Positions 34,904-43,822 of a stretch of 64,000 nt of DNA are shown here, one piece after another; position 1 is the first letter of the stretch, and every line of letters begins with the position of its first letter. The position numbers were made by a program, and so were the translations under genes. The notes under the pieces are model-generated. The model was not told the origin of the DNA. It did not search any database and saw nothing but the letters and a program-made list of their open reading frames with translations. This stretch comes from BRH-c54 sp036567945 (GTDB taxonomy: Bacteria > Bacteroidota > Bacteroidia > Flavobacteriales_E > Vicingaceae), in the NCBI GenBank assembly GCA_036567945.1, contig DATCTM010000055.1, positions 18,222 through 82,221 of the forward strand, written 5' to 3'.

Positions 34904-36580
34904 TTAAGACAATCCACTAATTTTACCATCATTATCAATAAACATTCCTTCAGATGCCGGAATAACCGGTAATCCCGGCATACGCATCATGTTGCCTAAA
35001 ATAGGGATAACAAAACCCGCTCCTGATGCAAATTCAAATTCTCTAACGTTAATGGTGAACCCTGTTGGTCTACCAATTAAACTTTCATTATCAGAAAAAG
35101 ATTTTTGAGTTTTAGCCATACAAATAGGGAATTCACTCATGCCTAAGCTATCTAATTTTTTCAAATCGGTAATGGCTTTTTTAGAATATTCTACACCATC
35201 AGCACCATAAATATTTTTGGCAATAATTTCAATTTTTTCTTTAATAGGAAGTTTCCAATCGTAAAGTGGCTTAAAGTTATTTTTGCCATTTTCAATTTCT
35301 GTTACAACAGCTTGTGCTAGGTTCGTCATACCATCGCCACCTTTAGCAAAACCTTCGGCAACAATGGCTTTTACGCCTAAATCGGCACATCTATCTTGAA
35401 TAAGTTTTACTTCCTCAGCACTATCAGTAGGGAAAGCATTAATAGCAACCACTGGGTTTAATCCGAATTTTTTACAGTTTTCTATGTGTTTTTCGAGGTT
35501 AGCAAAACCATTGCTTACTCTTTCAACACTAGCATCGTTATACTGTTCTTTGGTAGCTCCGCCATGGTGACGTAAAGCTCTTATGGTGGCTACCAAAACT
35601 AGAGCTTTAGGTTTTAATCCACCGGAAACACATTTTATGTCTAAGAATTTTTCAGCACCTAAATCAGCACCAAAACCAGCTTCGGTAACTACATAATCCG
35701 ATAAAGACAACCCCATTTTAGTTGCTAAAATAGTATTAGTACCTTGAGCAATATTAGCAAACGGACCACCGTGAATAATAGCTGGGTTTCCTTCTAAGGT
35801 TTGGACTAAGTTAGGTTTAATAGCGTCTTTAAGTAAGATAGCCATTGCGTTTTCAGCTTTCAAATCTCTAGCATAAACAGGTTTTTTTTCGAAAGTAAAT
35901 CCAATAAAAATATTTCCTAGTTTATTTTTTAAATCTTCAAAGTTTTCAGACATACATAAAATTGCCATTACCTCTGAAGCAGGCGTAATGTTAAAACCAT
36001 CTTGTCTGGGAATACCGTTTCCGGTACCACCTAAGCCAATAACAATTTCTCTTAACGATCTGTCATTCATGTCCATTACTCTTTTCCAAACAATGGTTCT
36101 GGGGTCTATATTTAAATTATTGGTTTTATTTTGAATATTGTTATCTATTAAAGCAGATAAAAGGTTATTGGCTTTTTCTATTGCAGAAAAATCTCCTGTA
36201 AAATGCAGGTTAATATCTTCCATAGGAACTACTTGAGCATAACCACCACCGGCAGCTCCACCTTTAATTCCAAAAACAGGTCCCAAAGAGGGCTCCCTTA
36301 AAACTACTGTAGTTTTTTTTCCAATTTTATTAAGTCCTTCGGTTAAACCTATAGAAGTAGTTGTTTTTCCTTCTCCGGCAGGAGTGGGAGTTAGGGCAGT
36401 AACTAAAATTAAATTGCTTTTATCAATGTTTTCCTGACGTATAAGGTTTAAAGGAAGTTTAGCCTTATATTTTCCATACATTTCAATATCATCTTCATTT
36501 ATATTTAAGTAAGAAGAAATTGCAGTAATGTGTTTTAACTTAGTATTTTGTGCTATTTCAATGTCAGAAGGAAATCCCAT
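34904..36580 (-). CDS. fhs: formate--tetrahydrofolate ligase
   Basis: 558 residues, standard for the family. It uses ATP to join formate to tetrahydrofolate, giving 10-formyl-THF for purine and fMet synthesis. The ATP-binding loop TPAGEGKTTT is at 66-75, and EPSLGPVFGIKGGAAGGGYAQ (in two parts) forms the conserved core. With GlyA and FtcD it feeds the folate one-carbon pool. It lies 177 bases downstream of ribBA on the same strand; a long inverted repeat lies in that gap. Confidence 0.97.
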   Translation of the reverse strand: MGFPSDIEIAQNTKLKHITAISSYLNINEDDIEMYGKYKAKLPLNLIRQENIDKSNLILVTALTPTPAGEGKTTTSIGLTEGLNKIGKKTTVVLREPSLGPVFGIKGGAAGGGYAQVVPMEDINLHFTGDFSAIEKANNLLSALIDNNIQNKTNNLNIDPRTIVWKRVMDMNDRSLREIVIGLGGTGNGIPRQDGFNITPASEVMAILCMSENFEDLKNKLGNIFIGFTFEKKPVYARDLKAENAMAILLKDAIKPNLVQTLEGNPAIIHGGPFANIAQGTNTILATKMGLSLSDYVVTEAGFGADLGAEKFLDIKCVSGGLKPKALVLVATIRALRHHGGATKEQYNDASVERVSNGFANLEKHIENCKKFGLNPVVAINAFPTDSAEEVKLIQDRCADLGVKAIVAEGFAKGGDGMTNLAQAVVTEIENGKNNFKPLYDWKLPIKEKIEIIAKNIYGADGVEYSKKAITDLKKLDSLGMSEFPICMAKTQKSFSDNESLIGRPTGFTINVREFEFASGAGFVIPILGNMMRMPGLPVIPASEGMFIDNDGKISGLS

Positions 36581-36665
36581 ATTTTTATATTTTTAAGTTT
36601 AAAAGCTAAAAATAGGAAAATTTTAATCAGCTACAAATATTTGACTGTCTAACTTTGTAAGATAA

Positions 36666-36703
36666 TTTGCCTTTCTTTTGTCTGGATACAAAAGAAAGAC
36701 AAA
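36666..36703. repeat. long imperfect inverted repeat between ribBA and fhs
   Basis: CTTTCTTTTGT (36671-36681) and ACAAAAGAAAG (36688-36698) form a perfect 11-bp stem with loop CTGGAT; four further pairs extend it outside one mismatch. No T run follows on the minus strand, so it is a poor intrinsic terminator for ribBA. It has the look of a REP-like element dispersed in Bacteroidota genomes, but only one copy is seen in this window. Confidence 0.6.
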
Positions 36704-36757
36704 GGTCGGTCGAAATGTTCGATTAACTAATAACGTTTTACGGGTAATAAAAAAAAA

Positions 36758-37972
36758 CTAAGGCTTCAAATTAAGTTGATGCCCCATTTTACTTTTTTTA
36801 GTTTTAAGGTAGCTTTCGTTATGTAAATTAGATTCAATTTCTAAACCTACATTATCCACTATTTCAAGACCATACCCTAATAAGCCTGTTCTCTTTTTAG
36901 GGTTGTTGCTCATTAACTTCATCTTAGAAACGCCTAAATCACGTAAAATTTGAGCTCCAATACCATAATCACGTTCATCCGCTTTAAAACCTAGTTCTAT
37001 GTTTGCTTCAACAGTATCTCTACCTTCTTCCTGAAGTTTGTATGCCTTAAGTTTGTTCATCAAGCCGATACCTCTTCCTTCTTGATTCATGTAAACTACT
37101 ACACCTTTACCTTCTTTTTCTATCATTTCCATTGCTTTGTGTAATTGAGGGCCACAGTCGCATCGGCAAGAGCCAAATATATCACCTGTCATGCAGGATG
37201 AGTGAACCCTAACCAATACAGGTTCATCTTTTTCCCATTCACCTTTAAATATGGCTAAATGATCCATATCGTTAGTTGTTTGCTTGTAAGCTGCCATTTT
37301 AAAATCGCCATACTCCGTAGGTAAATCAATAGTAACTTCTCTTTTAATTAGCGTTTCGTTTTGTAAACGATAAGAAATTAAATCTTTAATGCTAACTATT
37401 TTAAGTTGGTGTTTTTCAGCAATCTTTAATAACTCAGGAAGACGAGCCATAGTACCATCTTCATTCATAATTTCTACAATTACACCAGCGGGTTCAAAAC
37501 CTGCTAATCTGGCAAAATCTATAGCAGCTTCCGTATGTCCGGCTCTTCTTAAAACACCACCCCTTTTGGCTCTTAGTGGGAAAATATGTCCAGGTTTCCC
37601 TAATTGTTCTTTTTTGGTAGCAGGATTAATTAATGCTTTAATAGTTTTAGACCTATCGGAAGCAGAAATCCCCGTAGTACAACCTTCACCAATTAAATCT
37701 ACAGAAACGGTAAATGGTGTTTCGTAAGCAGCGTTGTTCTGATTTACCATTAAGTCTAAGCCTAATTCATCACACCTATCTTGAATTAATGGAGCACAAA
37801 TAAGACCTCTACCGTGTGTTGCCATAAAGTTAATCATTTCGGGAGTTACAGCTCTTGCTGCTGCTAAAAAATCTCCCTCATTTTCTCTGTTTTCATCATC
37901 AACAACAATAATAATTTTACCATTTTTGATATCTTCAATCGCTTCTTCTATTTTGTTTAATTTTGCTTCCAT
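36758..37972 (-). CDS. ribBA: bifunctional DHBP synthase / GTP cyclohydrolase II
   Basis: 404 residues. The N-terminal half (about 1-200) is 3,4-dihydroxy-2-butanone-4-phosphate synthase, with the acidic metal-binding loop DDENRENEGDF at 25-35 and RRAGHTEAA at 142-150. The C-terminal half (about 205-404) is GTP cyclohydrolase II with zinc ligands Cys260, Cys271 and Cys273 (CMTGDIFGSCRCDC) and EGRGIGL. Together they supply both precursors for riboflavin synthesis. No FMN riboswitch is visible in the 90-base leader; a -7 element at 37996-38003 gives a short leader of about 18 nt. Confidence 0.97.
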   Translation of the reverse strand: MEAKLNKIEEAIEDIKNGKIIIVVDDENRENEGDFLAAARAVTPEMINFMATHGRGLICAPLIQDRCDELGLDLMVNQNNAAYETPFTVSVDLIGEGCTTGISASDRSKTIKALINPATKKEQLGKPGHIFPLRAKRGGVLRRAGHTEAAIDFARLAGFEPAGVIVEIMNEDGTMARLPELLKIAEKHQLKIVSIKDLISYRLQNETLIKREVTIDLPTEYGDFKMAAYKQTTNDMDHLAIFKGEWEKDEPVLVRVHSSCMTGDIFGSCRCDCGPQLHKAMEMIEKEGKGVVVYMNQEGRGIGLMNKLKAYKLQEEGRDTVEANIELGFKADERDYGIGAQILRDLGVSKMKLMSNNPKKRTGLLGYGLEIVDNVGLEIESNLHNESYLKTKKSKMGHQLNLKP

Positions 37973-37995
37973 TAAGTTGTATGAATTATTTTTAG

Positions 37996-38003
37996 CAAAA
38001 TTA
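37996..38003 (-). promoter_or_regulatory. -7 promoter element for ribBA
   Basis: TAATTTTG on the minus strand, 24 bases before the ribBA ATG at 37972. No clear -33 element. Confidence 0.5.
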
Positions 38004-38062
38004 CTAAAATTGAATGGTGATAATTCGTTAAACAGTTATAAATAGACATAGAATTTTAAAAA

Positions 38063-38485
38063 ATGGCAAGGGTTTTAGCAATAGATTACGGACAAAAAAG
38101 AGTGGGAGTAGCTGTAACGGATGACTTACAGATTATTGCTAGCGGTTTAACAACTGTTCATGTAAAAGATATTATTACTTTTTTGGAGGATTATCTTAGT
38201 AAATATGAGGTAGAAACTATTGTTGTTGGGTTAGCAATGGATTTAAAAAATCAACCTGCACAATCAGCGAGGTTTATAGAACCTTTTGTTAAACACATCA
38301 CCAAAAAATTTCCGAAGGTAACAATAGAAAGGATTGATGAAAGGTTTACTTCAAAAATGGCTTTTCAGACTATGATAGATGGTGGTTTGAAGAAAAAAGC
38401 ACGACAGAATAAAGCTTTAGTAGACCAGATTAGTGCTACTATTATTTTACAAAGTTATTTGGAACAGAAAAAAGGATCAATCTAA
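38063..38485 (+). CDS. ruvX: Holliday junction resolvase RuvX/YqgF family
   Basis: 140 residues, RNase H-like fold. Catalytic acidic residues are Asp8 in AIDYGQKRVG, Glu in IERIDERFTS and the late Asp in LVDQISATIIL. YqgF is needed for processing the 5' end of 16S pre-rRNA in E. coli and has also been linked to recombination; which role applies is not shown here. Its last 9 bases overlap the convergent substrate-binding lipoprotein gene. Confidence 0.95.
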   Translation: MARVLAIDYGQKRVGVAVTDDLQIIASGLTTVHVKDIITFLEDYLSKYEVETIVVGLAMDLKNQPAQSARFIEPFVKHITKKFPKVTIERIDERFTSKMAFQTMIDGGLKKKARQNKALVDQISATIILQSYLEQKKGSI

Positions 38486-40135
38486 TAACTTTACTTTCTT
38501 TAAGCTTAATAAGTTAATTGGATTAATGCCTAAATTTTCTACATTAGGTTGTGTTAGCCTTACTACTTCATCATAATATAAAATTACTACAGGAGCTTCT
38601 TCTATTATAATGTTATCCATACGTTGGTAATAATCGTAACGGATAGAATCGTTGGTTTCTTTTTGAGAAAGTTCATATAAATTATCGAATGCTACATTTT
38701 TAAAATGGGTGTAATTTGGTCCGTGAGGCGTAAAGTTTTTACTATAAAATAAAGCCAAATAATTTTCAGCATCGGGGTAATCTGCTATCCATGATTTTCT
38801 AAAGAAATTTAATTTAGAACGGGCTACTAACTCTCTGTGCGTGGTAGCTTGAACAATATCTACTTTCACTTTTATACCAATTTCTCCCAATTGATGTTGA
38901 ATGAATTCACATAAATCAACATAATTAGCAGTAGTAAAGAGTGTAATTTCCGGCATACCTTCTCCATTTGGATATCCTGCTAAGTAAAGTAGCTCTTTGG
39001 CTTTTTCAGGGTTGTAGTTATAACCTTTCACTTTTTCCTCATCATAAGATGGCAAGCCTTTTGGAACAAAACCTGCTTCAGCGGGAGTCCCAATGTTTTT
39101 CCGTAAGTAAGAAATCATTTGTTTTCTGTCGAAACCATAGTTAATGGCTTGTCTTACATATTTCTTTTTCAAAGGACTTTTGTCTACAATTTCCAATTCA
39201 TCATCTACTAAAATACCTAAATATTCAGTGTTTAGATAAGGGTTGGTAAGCATTTTAACTCTATTGGTATATTCTTTCTTTAGTTTTCCGTCAGCAGTAA
39301 AAATACTTTCTTTATTATCACCATCTCTTCCCGAAACAAAGTCTAGCTCTTTATTTAAAAATTTTAAAAATTCCATTTCTTTATCTTTAACAAAGGATAT
39401 AGAGATAGCATCTATATAAGGTAATTGATTACCATTTTCATCTTTTTCCCAATAATTAGGATTTTTTAATAAAACTAGCTTATTGTTTTCGTCCCAAACT
39501 TTAAACATAAAAGGACCTGTGCCAACAGGATTGCTTCGGTAATCATTTTTGTAATGTTCAACCACTTCTTTTGGAACTACAGCACAGTACTGCATGGTAA
39601 GAATTCCTAAAAAAGGAGGGAAAGCTTGATTTAAGTGAATTTTTAAGGTAGTATCATCAATTGCCTCAAAAGGTTGGTAGTTAAATTCTTCTTCAAAAGC
39701 AACATTATTGAAAATCCAGGTTCCTGGTGAAGCAACCTTCGAATCTAAAATTCTATTGAAGCTGTACACAAAATCATGAGCAGTAACTTTTCTTCCTTTA
39801 CCATTTTCAAACTGTTTGTTATCATGAAAATAAACATTGTTGTGTAGGAAAAAAGTATAGGTTTTACCATCTTCAGAAATTTCCCATCTTTTAGCAATAG
39901 AAGGTTTGATATTGAGTTGGTCATCCATTTCAAGCAAGCCATTATAAAGATGATTACACGCCCAAATGTTTTCAGGATTTCTAGAAAAAGCTGGGTCTAG
40001 AGAAGTAATTCCGGCAGCTTCATTGTATCTAAAAATTTTCATAGCAGCTTCATCACTCTTGTCTGAGCCACAAGACCATAAAAATAATGTTATTGAAAAT
40101 ATTGAAAGGATGAGAACAAGTAGATTACGCTTCAT
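38477..40135 (-). CDS. peptide ABC transporter substrate-binding lipoprotein (SBP family 5)
   Basis: 552 residues. A signal peptide ends in FLWSC with Cys22 lipidated. The rest is a DppA/OppA-like solute-binding protein: ITSLDPAFSRNPENIWACNHLYNGL (shown here only as a landmark near residue 45-65), KRWEISEDGKTYTF, HDFVYSFNRILD, and NPVGTGPF. Such proteins bind oligopeptides or other solutes for an ABC importer. No permease or ATPase gene is adjacent, a frequent arrangement in Bacteroidota, so its transporter partners must be elsewhere. It is convergent with ruvX (9-base overlap). Confidence 0.9.
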   Translation of the reverse strand: MKRNLLVLILSIFSITLFLWSCGSDKSDEAAMKIFRYNEAAGITSLDPAFSRNPENIWACNHLYNGLLEMDDQLNIKPSIAKRWEISEDGKTYTFFLHNNVYFHDNKQFENGKGRKVTAHDFVYSFNRILDSKVASPGTWIFNNVAFEEEFNYQPFEAIDDTTLKIHLNQAFPPFLGILTMQYCAVVPKEVVEHYKNDYRSNPVGTGPFMFKVWDENNKLVLLKNPNYWEKDENGNQLPYIDAISISFVKDKEMEFLKFLNKELDFVSGRDGDNKESIFTADGKLKKEYTNRVKMLTNPYLNTEYLGILVDDELEIVDKSPLKKKYVRQAINYGFDRKQMISYLRKNIGTPAEAGFVPKGLPSYDEEKVKGYNYNPEKAKELLYLAGYPNGEGMPEITLFTTANYVDLCEFIQHQLGEIGIKVKVDIVQATTHRELVARSKLNFFRKSWIADYPDAENYLALFYSKNFTPHGPNYTHFKNVAFDNLYELSQKETNDSIRYDYYQRMDNIIIEEAPVVILYYDEVVRLTQPNVENLGINPINLLSLKKVKLLD

Positions 40136-40196
40136 AATGTATTGGTGTTTTTATGAATGTAATGTTAAGCAATAATAAAAAGGAATGTAGAGTTGA

Positions 40197-40745
40197 TTAA
40201 AGCTTGTTTTCAACACGGTTTTTAACAGTTTCTTTTAGTGTTTTTATTACTTTTTTTGCCTGTTTTTCATTTAAATCAACACCAAAAGGAATTTGCTGTT
40301 TATTAATGTTTACAGTAAGTGTATAATGATTGGAATTCCAATACGAAGAGGTCATATCATAAACTAATTTTCCTTTGTATTTTAATGCTTCAATAGTATC
40401 TATAACACTTAAGTCATATCTTTCAGATACCCCTCTTTCTCCAATTTTTTTAGTGAGATAAATACTTTCATTATCAACAGTAATCACTTCTTTACCATAT
40501 TTTCTCCAACGGATGGCATAAATAACTTTAAACTCAAAAAACAACCAAAAAATAAGGTAAACACCAAAGAATAATTTTGTACTAGTTGGGTAATCAAAGA
40601 AAAACTGACTAATAATAGCTATTCCACAAAGTGAAAATAATACCAACCAAGTGGTAAGCATGTTTTGTTTTCTTTTATCATAAAGTGGATAAATTAAAAT
40701 AGTTAGCTCATTATTTTCTTCAATATATTCTATTTTATTTTCCAT
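40197..40745 (-). CDS. two-helix membrane protein with C-terminal soluble domain, unknown
   Basis: 182 residues from the ATG at 40745; the frame extends ten codons further to 40775, but MENKIEY is the more usual kind of start. Two hydrophobic helices lie close together (about 28-47 and 53-73), separated by a short turn. The rest (about 75-180) is a soluble domain of strands with a helix at the end, recalling PH-like domains of small bacterial membrane proteins. I do not recognise a named family. It is divergent from the acidic TPR-like gene on the plus strand. Confidence 0.7.
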   Translation of the reverse strand: MENKIEYIEENNELTILIYPLYDKRKQNMLTTWLVLFSLCGIAIISQFFFDYPTSTKLFFGVYLIFWLFFEFKVIYAIRWRKYGKEVITVDNESIYLTKKIGERGVSERYDLSVIDTIEALKYKGKLVYDMTSSYWNSNHYTLTVNINKQQIPFGVDLNEKQAKKVIKTLKETVKNRVENKL

Positions 40746-40843
40746 TTTAGCGTTTTTTGATGCTTTAAAGGTCAAACTTCCTACTTTTTTTAACTTTTTA
40801 TGTAATTTTTAACAAAAAAATTATACATTCAACAAAGAGGCAT

Positions 40844-40851
40844 TATCTTTG
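40844..40851 (+). promoter_or_regulatory. -7 promoter element upstream of the exported helical protein gene
   Basis: TATCTTTG matches TAnnTTTG; expected start near 40858 gives a leader of about 50 nt to the ATG at 40909. Confidence 0.5.
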
Positions 40852-40908
40852 TAAAAGTTAGATGGAAATTATTTAATGAACTATTAATTACAAAAAACTA
40901 AAAATTAT

Positions 40909-41838
40909 ATGAAAAAATTTTCAATACAATTAATCGCAATATTAATACTAAGTACATTTGGAAAAGCAGTTGTAGCTCAAGATAAAAAAATTGAAGACTT
41001 GAATTTTTTATATGTTGATGAAAAATATGACAAGTTAGTAGATAAATCTATAAAATTAATGGATGATGCGACTTATAGAAAACATCCTATGCCTTATTTG
41101 TTTGCAGCTATGGGCTTATATGAAATCTCTAAATTACCTGAAAAATATAGTTTTGGTGAGAGAGATTCTGATTATCCAAAACCATTAAAAGATGCTGAAA
41201 AATATATATATAAATATGTTAAAGCAGAGGCAAAAGCACAAAAGTATTTTGAAGATTATGAACCAACAATGGAAGATTATAAAGAGTTTTTTATCAATAT
41301 TGCTGATACAGCCAATAAATTAGGTCAGCATTTGTTTTTAGTGGATAAACCAAGAAAAGCAGCTTTAGAATATAAATATGCTTTTAAAGCAATTCCTAGC
41401 GACCCTGTATTACAGCTTTGGCAAGGAATAAGTGAAATTAAATCTATGAATACTGTTGAAGGAGAAAAAAATGCCAGAGCAGCAATGGAACTTATAGATG
41501 AAAATTTTGAACCTTCAACTGCTACTGCAGGAGTTATCTCTTCTGGGATGCTTATTTTAGAAGAGTACTTTACTCAAGCAGGAGATATGGAAATGGCTGC
41601 AAAAGCTAAAAAAATGGTTGAAGTGTTTAAAAAATATGATCCGGAAGTACTCGATAAGAAGAAGCAAGAAGAGAAAAAACAAAAAGCAAAAGAAAAAGAT
41701 GTGGTGATGAAGAAATTTTATAGCGATGAAGATGATGAAGACAACCAAGAATTGAAAAAAGGAAAAGTAGTTATTGACCAAGATGCGAAGGATGCTGATA
41801 AAAAACTAGACGAAATTGAAGATGATTTTGATAATTAA
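40909..41838 (+). CDS. exported helical-repeat protein with charged tail, unknown
   Basis: 309 residues. The signal peptide covers about 1-24 (ending VVAQ). Residues ~25-245 are helical, with pairs of helices of TPR-like spacing (AALEYKYAFKAIPSDPVLQLWQGI in two halves). Residues ~245-309 are extremely charged, Lys/Glu then Asp/Glu rich (EKKQKAKEKD, DEDDEDNQEL), and probably disordered. I do not recognise a family. A strong hairpin follows, so the gene seems to be a single transcription unit. Confidence 0.78.
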   Translation: MKKFSIQLIAILILSTFGKAVVAQDKKIEDLNFLYVDEKYDKLVDKSIKLMDDATYRKHPMPYLFAAMGLYEISKLPEKYSFGERDSDYPKPLKDAEKYIYKYVKAEAKAQKYFEDYEPTMEDYKEFFINIADTANKLGQHLFLVDKPRKAALEYKYAFKAIPSDPVLQLWQGISEIKSMNTVEGEKNARAAMELIDENFEPSTATAGVISSGMLILEEYFTQAGDMEMAAKAKKMVEVFKKYDPEVLDKKKQEEKKQKAKEKDVVMKKFYSDEDDEDNQELKKGKVVIDQDAKDADKKLDEIEDDFDN

Positions 41839-41854
41839 CATGCGATAATAATAA

Positions 41855-41898
41855 AGCATAAAAAACTCCTGAAAACAATTCAGGAGTTTTTTTATGCT
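41855..41898. terminator. long hairpin terminator
   Basis: AGCATAAAAAACTCCTGAA (41855-41873) pairs with TTCAGGAGTTTTTTTATGCT (41879-41898), one base unpaired, around a 5-base loop. A/T runs in the stem on both sides make it a bidirectional intrinsic terminator type. Confidence 0.85.
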
Positions 41899-41964
41899 TA
41901 AAACTCTTTTAGAAGATAGTAATTTATTTTTAACATATCCATTTTAAGTTAATCAGTAAACACT

Positions 41965-41972
41965 TAGTTTTG
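41965..41972 (+). promoter_or_regulatory. -7 promoter element for ftcD
   Basis: TAGTTTTG matches TAnnTTTG, just after the terminator at 41855-41898. Predicted start near 41979, leader about 35 nt. Confidence 0.5.
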
Positions 41973-42013
41973 TATGTTTAGAAAAATATACATTAACTTA
42001 TAAATAATTACTT

Positions 42014-43675
42014 ATGTCAAAACAATTAATAGAATGTGTTCCTAACATTAGTGAAGGAAGAAATGAAGCAAAGATAAAAGCCATTACAGCTGTTGTAGAA
42101 ACTGTTGAAGGTGTAAAATTGTTAGATGTTGATCCCGGCAAAGCTACAAACAGAACAGTAATTACTTTTGTAGGAGAACCAGAACCAGTTATTGAAGCAG
42201 CATTTTTATTAATTAAAAAAGCAGCAGAGTTGATTGATATGAGAGGACACCGAGGAGAACATCCTCGTTTTGGAGCTACAGATGTTTGTCCTTTAGTTCC
42301 TATTTCAGGAATTACTATGGAAGAAACGGTAAAATATGCTCATAAATTGGCTAAAAGGGTAGGAGAAGAATTAAATATTCCTGTTTATTGTTACGAAAAT
42401 GCAGCTAAAGAAGAAAAAAGAAAAAATCTAGCTAATTGTCGTTCGGGCGAGTATGAAGGACTAAAAGAAAAATTGAATGATGTTGCTTGGGAGCCTGATT
42501 TTGGACCTGCAATATTTAATGAGCAAGTACAAAAAAGTGGAGCAACAGCAATTAGTGCAAGAGATTTTTTAATTGCTTACAATGTAAATTTAAATTCAAC
42601 ATCAACTAGAAGGGCTAATGCAATTGCCTTTGATATTAGAGAAGCAGGAAGGTTGGTAAAAGAAAATGGAGTAGAAAAAAGAGTTCCGGGAAAGCTAAAG
42701 GCTGTTAAAGGTATTGGTTGGTTTATTGATGAATATGGTATTGCTCAAATTTCTTACAATCTAACCAATATTTCCATCACCTCTATGCATGTAGCTTTTG
42801 ATGAAACATGCAAAGCTGCCCAAGAAAGAGGTTTGCGAGTTACGGGCTCTGAGTTAGTAGGATTGATTCCATTAAAGGCTATGCTAGATGCTGCAGATTA
42901 TTTCTTAATTAAACAAGAACGATCATTAGGTTGTTCCGAAAAAGAAAAAATTAAAATTGCTATAAAATCTTTAGGATTGGATGAATTAAAACCTTTTAAC
43001 CCTAATGAAAAAATTATTGAATATATTTTAGAAAAAGATACTCCTAAGAAGCTAGTTGATTTAACATTAAAAGATTTTGCAGACGAAACAGCTGCAGAAT
43101 CTATGGCTCCTGGAGGTGGCTCTATTGCTGCTTATGTTGGTACTTTAGGTGTGGCATTGGGAACTATGGTTGCTAATTTATCGGGACATAAAAGAGGCTG
43201 GGACGATAAATGGGAGTTCTTCTCCGGTTGGGCGGTAAAAGGACAACAATATAAAACTACTTTGTTAAATTTAGTTGATGAAGATACTAATGCCTTTAAT
43301 AAAATAATTGATGGTTTTAGAATGCCAAAAGAAACAGCAGAAGAAATTAAATTAAGGGATGAAGCTATAGAAAACGCTACTAAATATGCTGCAGAAGTTC
43401 CATTTAAAGTAATGAAAACTGCTTTTGAATCTATGGAAGTGATGCAAGAAATGATGCAATCAGGTTTACAATCTTCTCTTTCTGATGGAGCGGTTGGAAT
43501 TATGTGTGCTAAAGCGGCAGTTGCAGGAGCTTATTTTAATGTTAAGATTAATGTTAAAGATATTAAAGACAGACCTTTTGCTGAAAAGTTAATTAAAGAT
43601 GGTGAGGATATTTTTCAAAAAACGCTTGCTATTGAACAGCAAACCTTGGAATTAATCAACCAAAAACTAGGATAG
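42014..43675 (+). CDS. ftcD: bifunctional glutamate formimidoyltransferase / formimino-THF cyclodeaminase
   Basis: 553 residues. The N-terminal ~300 residues are formiminotransferase (ECVPNISEGR at 6-15, RGHRGEHPRFGATDVCP with the catalytic His). The C-terminal part (about 345-545) is cyclodeaminase (MAPGGGSIAAYVGTLG). It moves the formimino group of formiminoglutamate, from histidine breakdown, onto tetrahydrofolate and releases ammonia to give 5,10-methenyl-THF. The other hut genes are not nearby. The domain fusion matches the mammalian FTCD order. Confidence 0.96.
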   Translation: MSKQLIECVPNISEGRNEAKIKAITAVVETVEGVKLLDVDPGKATNRTVITFVGEPEPVIEAAFLLIKKAAELIDMRGHRGEHPRFGATDVCPLVPISGITMEETVKYAHKLAKRVGEELNIPVYCYENAAKEEKRKNLANCRSGEYEGLKEKLNDVAWEPDFGPAIFNEQVQKSGATAISARDFLIAYNVNLNSTSTRRANAIAFDIREAGRLVKENGVEKRVPGKLKAVKGIGWFIDEYGIAQISYNLTNISITSMHVAFDETCKAAQERGLRVTGSELVGLIPLKAMLDAADYFLIKQERSLGCSEKEKIKIAIKSLGLDELKPFNPNEKIIEYILEKDTPKKLVDLTLKDFADETAAESMAPGGGSIAAYVGTLGVALGTMVANLSGHKRGWDDKWEFFSGWAVKGQQYKTTLLNLVDEDTNAFNKIIDGFRMPKETAEEIKLRDEAIENATKYAAEVPFKVMKTAFESMEVMQEMMQSGLQSSLSDGAVGIMCAKAAVAGAYFNVKINVKDIKDRPFAEKLIKDGEDIFQKTLAIEQQTLELINQKLG

Positions 43676-43761
43676 TAACTTTTATTTTTACTTGATTTTT
43701 ATATAGTTATCTAAAAAAATAACTAAAAAGCTGCTAAGTGTTAAAAAATTAATAATTTTAA

Positions 43762-43801
43762 TACCTTATAAATATCTTGGTATTAATGTGTTTATAAGGT
43801 A
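43762..43801. promoter_or_regulatory. inverted repeat upstream of the multi-PAS kinase gene, with a competing hairpin
   Basis: TACCTTATAAA (43762-43772) and TTTATAAGGTA (43791-43801) are perfect 11-bp inverted arms, 18 bases apart, ending 21 bases before the ATG. Within it AATACC (43760-43765) can pair with GGTATT (43779-43784), which excludes the longer stem. A near -7 element (TATCTTGG, 43773-43780) lies between the arms. Either an operator spanning the promoter or a switchable leader would fit. Confidence 0.5.
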
Positions 43802-43822
43802 AACCTAACACTTAATTAGCGT

